Shown piece after piece: positions 61,364-64,000 of a stretch of 64,000 bases of DNA. The position numbers and the translations under genes are program-made. Origin of the DNA: Roridomyces roridus (lineage: Eukaryota > Basidiomycota > Agaricomycetes > Agaricales > Mycenaceae); NCBI GenBank assembly GCA_029378245.1, contig JARKIF010000003.1:1054001-1118000 (forward strand), written 5' to 3'. The notes under the pieces are model-generated. The model did not search any database, was not told the DNA's origin, and saw only the letters and a list, made by a program, of their open reading frames with translations. Position 1 is the first letter of the stretch. Every line of letters starts with the position of its first letter.

Positions 61364-64000
61364 TCATGCCTGGGGTCCTCCCCGTCTTAGTTGTACAGGC
61401 GGTGGCGGTTTGCCCACAGTTCCGTCCGCAGGTTTTAGCCGTTTCGCCAGACTGTCCTCACCAGGCGCACTTTCCTCCCTTGGTCGCTTTGCAGCAGCAC
61501 CCATAATCGACATCCCAGCGGGTGCAGGAGCTGCCGGCGCAGCACTACCGGGCGGGGGACGAGCAGCACCCCCTCGGGCTGTACCACGTGCAACTCCTCG
61601 AGCAGCGAGAGCTCCACCACGAACGACAGCTGCAGCGCCACCTCGTGCAGCGCCAGCTGGAGCACCACCGCGGACAGGTTTCGGCGCGGCAGGTTTAGCG
61701 GGGTCGGTAGTGGCAGAAGTTGAAGCGGCGGGTGCCACAGTTGAAGTGGACGCCGCTGAGGGTGTCGGAGCTACTGCACCCGGCACCAAGCCAGCCTTCA
61801 TGAGCTGAGACTCGAGGTCCTTGACTTTGGCCTGCGTTTTGACAAGTTGCTGATCCTTGAGTTTGGCTCTCGCCGCTGCCTCCGCACGCCCTCGTTCAAC
61901 AGCAGCAGTAATCTGCTCTTCGAGAGCCTTCTCCCGCTCTTGATCGTGCTTGGCAATGGCGGCAGCAACGGCAGCGTTGACGTCAGCCACAGGGTTGGAA
62001 CCAGGATTCTCAGCGCGAGCAGCATCGACCGCGGCCTTGAGTTCTGCAGCGTGCTTGGCAGCCAGACCGTCCTGCAGAGCCTGCAACTCGTCTGCATGTT
62101 TCTTGGCCAGATCCTCCGACGGGGCGGCGCCTGTACCAGTGGCCTGCCCTTCGCTCAGCGCCTTCTCGACAGCAGCAGCTACAGCAGCTTCTTGTACTTC
62201 CACTTGCTTTTGCTGCTGCTTCATGAGTTCCCGCACTCGGTGGCTCAATTTGTCAATGTGAGTTTTGCTGTCCGCTAGTTTCTTCTCCCAGGTCTGGAGA
62301 TGCAATCAGTTAACCGTATCTGGCGAAGATAGACACCAATCACCTTGACCTCCGCTTGAGAGGCGTCCCGAGTTTGTACAAGTTCCGCCTTCTCTGACTC
62401 CCAAGCACGTTTCGCCTCTTCTACATCAGCCGGTGGGGGCGCCGCACTTGCTGCATTCGCAGCCCACGTCGACTTTTCGGCCAACAGTGCGTCGCGTTCG
62501 GTGCGCAAGGTTTCCTAGGAAACAGCTAAGCAAGACTGTTGGCAAATGAAGGGAATGAAACCCACGATGGTGGCAGTCAGTTCCGCTGAAGCCTGAGCGC
62601 TAGTGGCCGTCTCGCCTTCAGAAGTAACCTTGGATTCCTGAAGGGTTTTGATATCGGACTCTAGTGTAGATATCTTGGCAACCAGCTGTTGCTTCTCCGC
62701 GTTCAGAGCGGATTTGTCGCTATTCATCTGACCCAGACGCGCTCTGAAGGATTCCGCATTTTTAGCGTGAGATTCCCTGAATTGTCGAAGGGTGCTCTCC
62801 ACAGCTTCAGTCTGGCAAGGTCCGAGTGAGAGAATTCCTAGTAGGACGACGAAGAGTACTCACACGTTGTTTCTGTGCCTCTAAAGATGTCTCCATTTCC
62901 GCCTTGCTCGTCTCAGCTGCTGCAATCTTGGTATTCAAAGACTCGATCTCGTCTTTGAGCGATTGAACGGTGGCAGGATCGATACGGTCGTACTGGAATC
63001 GAGGTGAATATCTGGATGGGGAAACAAAGCAAGCCGTGATACCTTGCTCAGCAGCTGAGTGTTCCGCTCTTGCCACTTCCGGTTCTCTTCCTCCAACCTG
63101 GTCATCTGAGCATTACGGGCCTCCAATTCAGCTTGCGCGGAGCGAGCCTTCTCTTTGGCAGGTTCAAGCTGAGCAGACAACTGTTTCAACTTGGCCTCCA
63201 ACTCCCGAGACCGTTTGGCATGAGCCTCGCAGTCGGTCCTCAGCGTTGCATTGCTCTCCCGTAGAATATTCAGCTGGTTGATCCGTTCAACGAGTTCGGC
63301 ATGTTGGGCTGCCGAAGCTGCGCTTTCCACGGCCCGTTCTCGTTCCTGCGAGACGAGGTCAGATATCAAAACCGGATGGCGTGCAAAGGACATACGTCGG
63401 ACAAGGTGGCTCTGGTGTCATTCAGCGTCTGGGTCAGGTGTTCAATCTGAGCCTTCAGGCGAGTGTTCTCCTGCTTGCTCAACTCCAATTGAAGGTCAAC
63501 GATCTCCTTCTCCTTGCGCAAATAAGCCACAACAGAACGGAGTTCGGCAAGTTTGGTGTCAGTGTCATCCGACTCGCCCTCTCCAGCAGGAGATGTCGAC
63601 GATTCAGCAGCTTGCTTGATGCGCGCTGCTTGCGAGCTGACAGACTCGAGGTGTTGATGAAGGAGGGAGTTTTGAGATGTGAGATCTTGACACCTACAAA
63701 CAACTCCCAAATCAGCAGGTCGTTTCGGCCGAGGGGAAACCCCGTACCGCCGATTGAGATCCGATACCTCCTTATCCAAAGCTCCCTTCTGCAAGGCCCA
63801 GCTACTCTCGGAGGCGGCAAGTTTGGCCGTCGCTGTCTCCGCAGCAGTCTGGTTCTCCCGTGCCGTCGCCTGAACTGCTGAAACCTGCTGTTTGAGAGTC
63901 GCGACCGCCTTGATAGACTCGGCATGAGCGACCACCTCTTGAGCGTAGCGCTCCTCTGCCGCCTGTGGCATTGTTAGATCAGACTTTATAACATGAGGAA
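61364..64000 (-). CDS. Nucleoporin TPR/Mlp1-like, C-terminal part (runs off the right edge)
   Basis: Mlp/TPR proteins form the nuclear-basket filaments of the pore and take part in mRNA export and quality control. Only the C-terminal part is here, as several exons of heptad-rich coiled coil (for example SEAELEAKLKQLSAQLEPAK-like, DLQLELSKQENTRLKAQIEHL and MNSDKSALNAEKQQLVAKIS). The last exon reads WEKKLADSKTHIDKLSHRVR and MKQQQKQVEVQEA. It then passes from coiled coil to a flexible Ala/Pro/Gly-rich tail with repeated RGG/RG motifs (APKPVRGGAPAGAARGG). A basic segment (KRPREESAPGEDSLAKRLKP) may be a nuclear localisation signal. It ends LRRGGPQA. Start and most of the filament lie beyond the window. 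Confidence 0.85.

Overview
The window is nuclear DNA from a filamentous basidiomycete, most likely an Agaricomycete. Genes are dense and cut by many 45-60 nt introns with GT..AG borders, and they encode Zn2Cys6 and C2H2 regulators, a HAK potassium transporter, a CBM20 glucoamylase, NIS1-like secreted proteins, midasin and an Mlp1/TPR nucleoporin. All gene models below were joined by eye from reading frames and splice signals.

Layout. 1-13.5 kb: 5' end of an ABCC-type transporter (-), a Zn2Cys6 regulator (-), about 3.3 kb without a recognisable gene, a CCCH zinc-finger protein (+), heme oxygenase (+), dynactin p62 (+) and an HNH-domain protein (-). 13.9-17.9 kb: copy A of an unusual head-to-head pair of unrecognised membrane-protein genes. 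17.9-19.4 kb: an alpha-mannosidase relic and about 300-bp tandem repeats. 19.6-35.4 kb: midasin (MDN1/Rea1), about 4,900 residues, six AAA P-loops and a MIDAS domain. 35.4-37.5 kb: an ENPP-type phosphodiesterase with micro-exons. 37.5-46.7 kb: copies B and C of the gene pair with a broken GH38 alpha-mannosidase between them. 47-64 kb: a SYLF protein (-), GH15 glucoamylase (-), a small acidic APC15-like protein (-), two tandem NIS1-like secreted genes (+), a HAK/KUP transporter (-), a C2H2 regulator (+), a roadblock-domain protein (+), two tandem MOB2-like genes (-) and the C-terminal part of an Mlp1/TPR nucleoporin (-).

The most unusual part is the three-copy divergent gene pair. In each copy the two start codons share one CATG palindrome, so the genes overlap at their first bases. 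Copies A and C lie in opposite orientation and are identical over 2,977 bp with sharp edges inside otherwise diverged homologous sequence, as expected from recent gene conversion. They form an inverted repeat around midasin and the phosphodiesterase. In copy B one partner is broken while the other keeps exactly the exon lengths of A and C.
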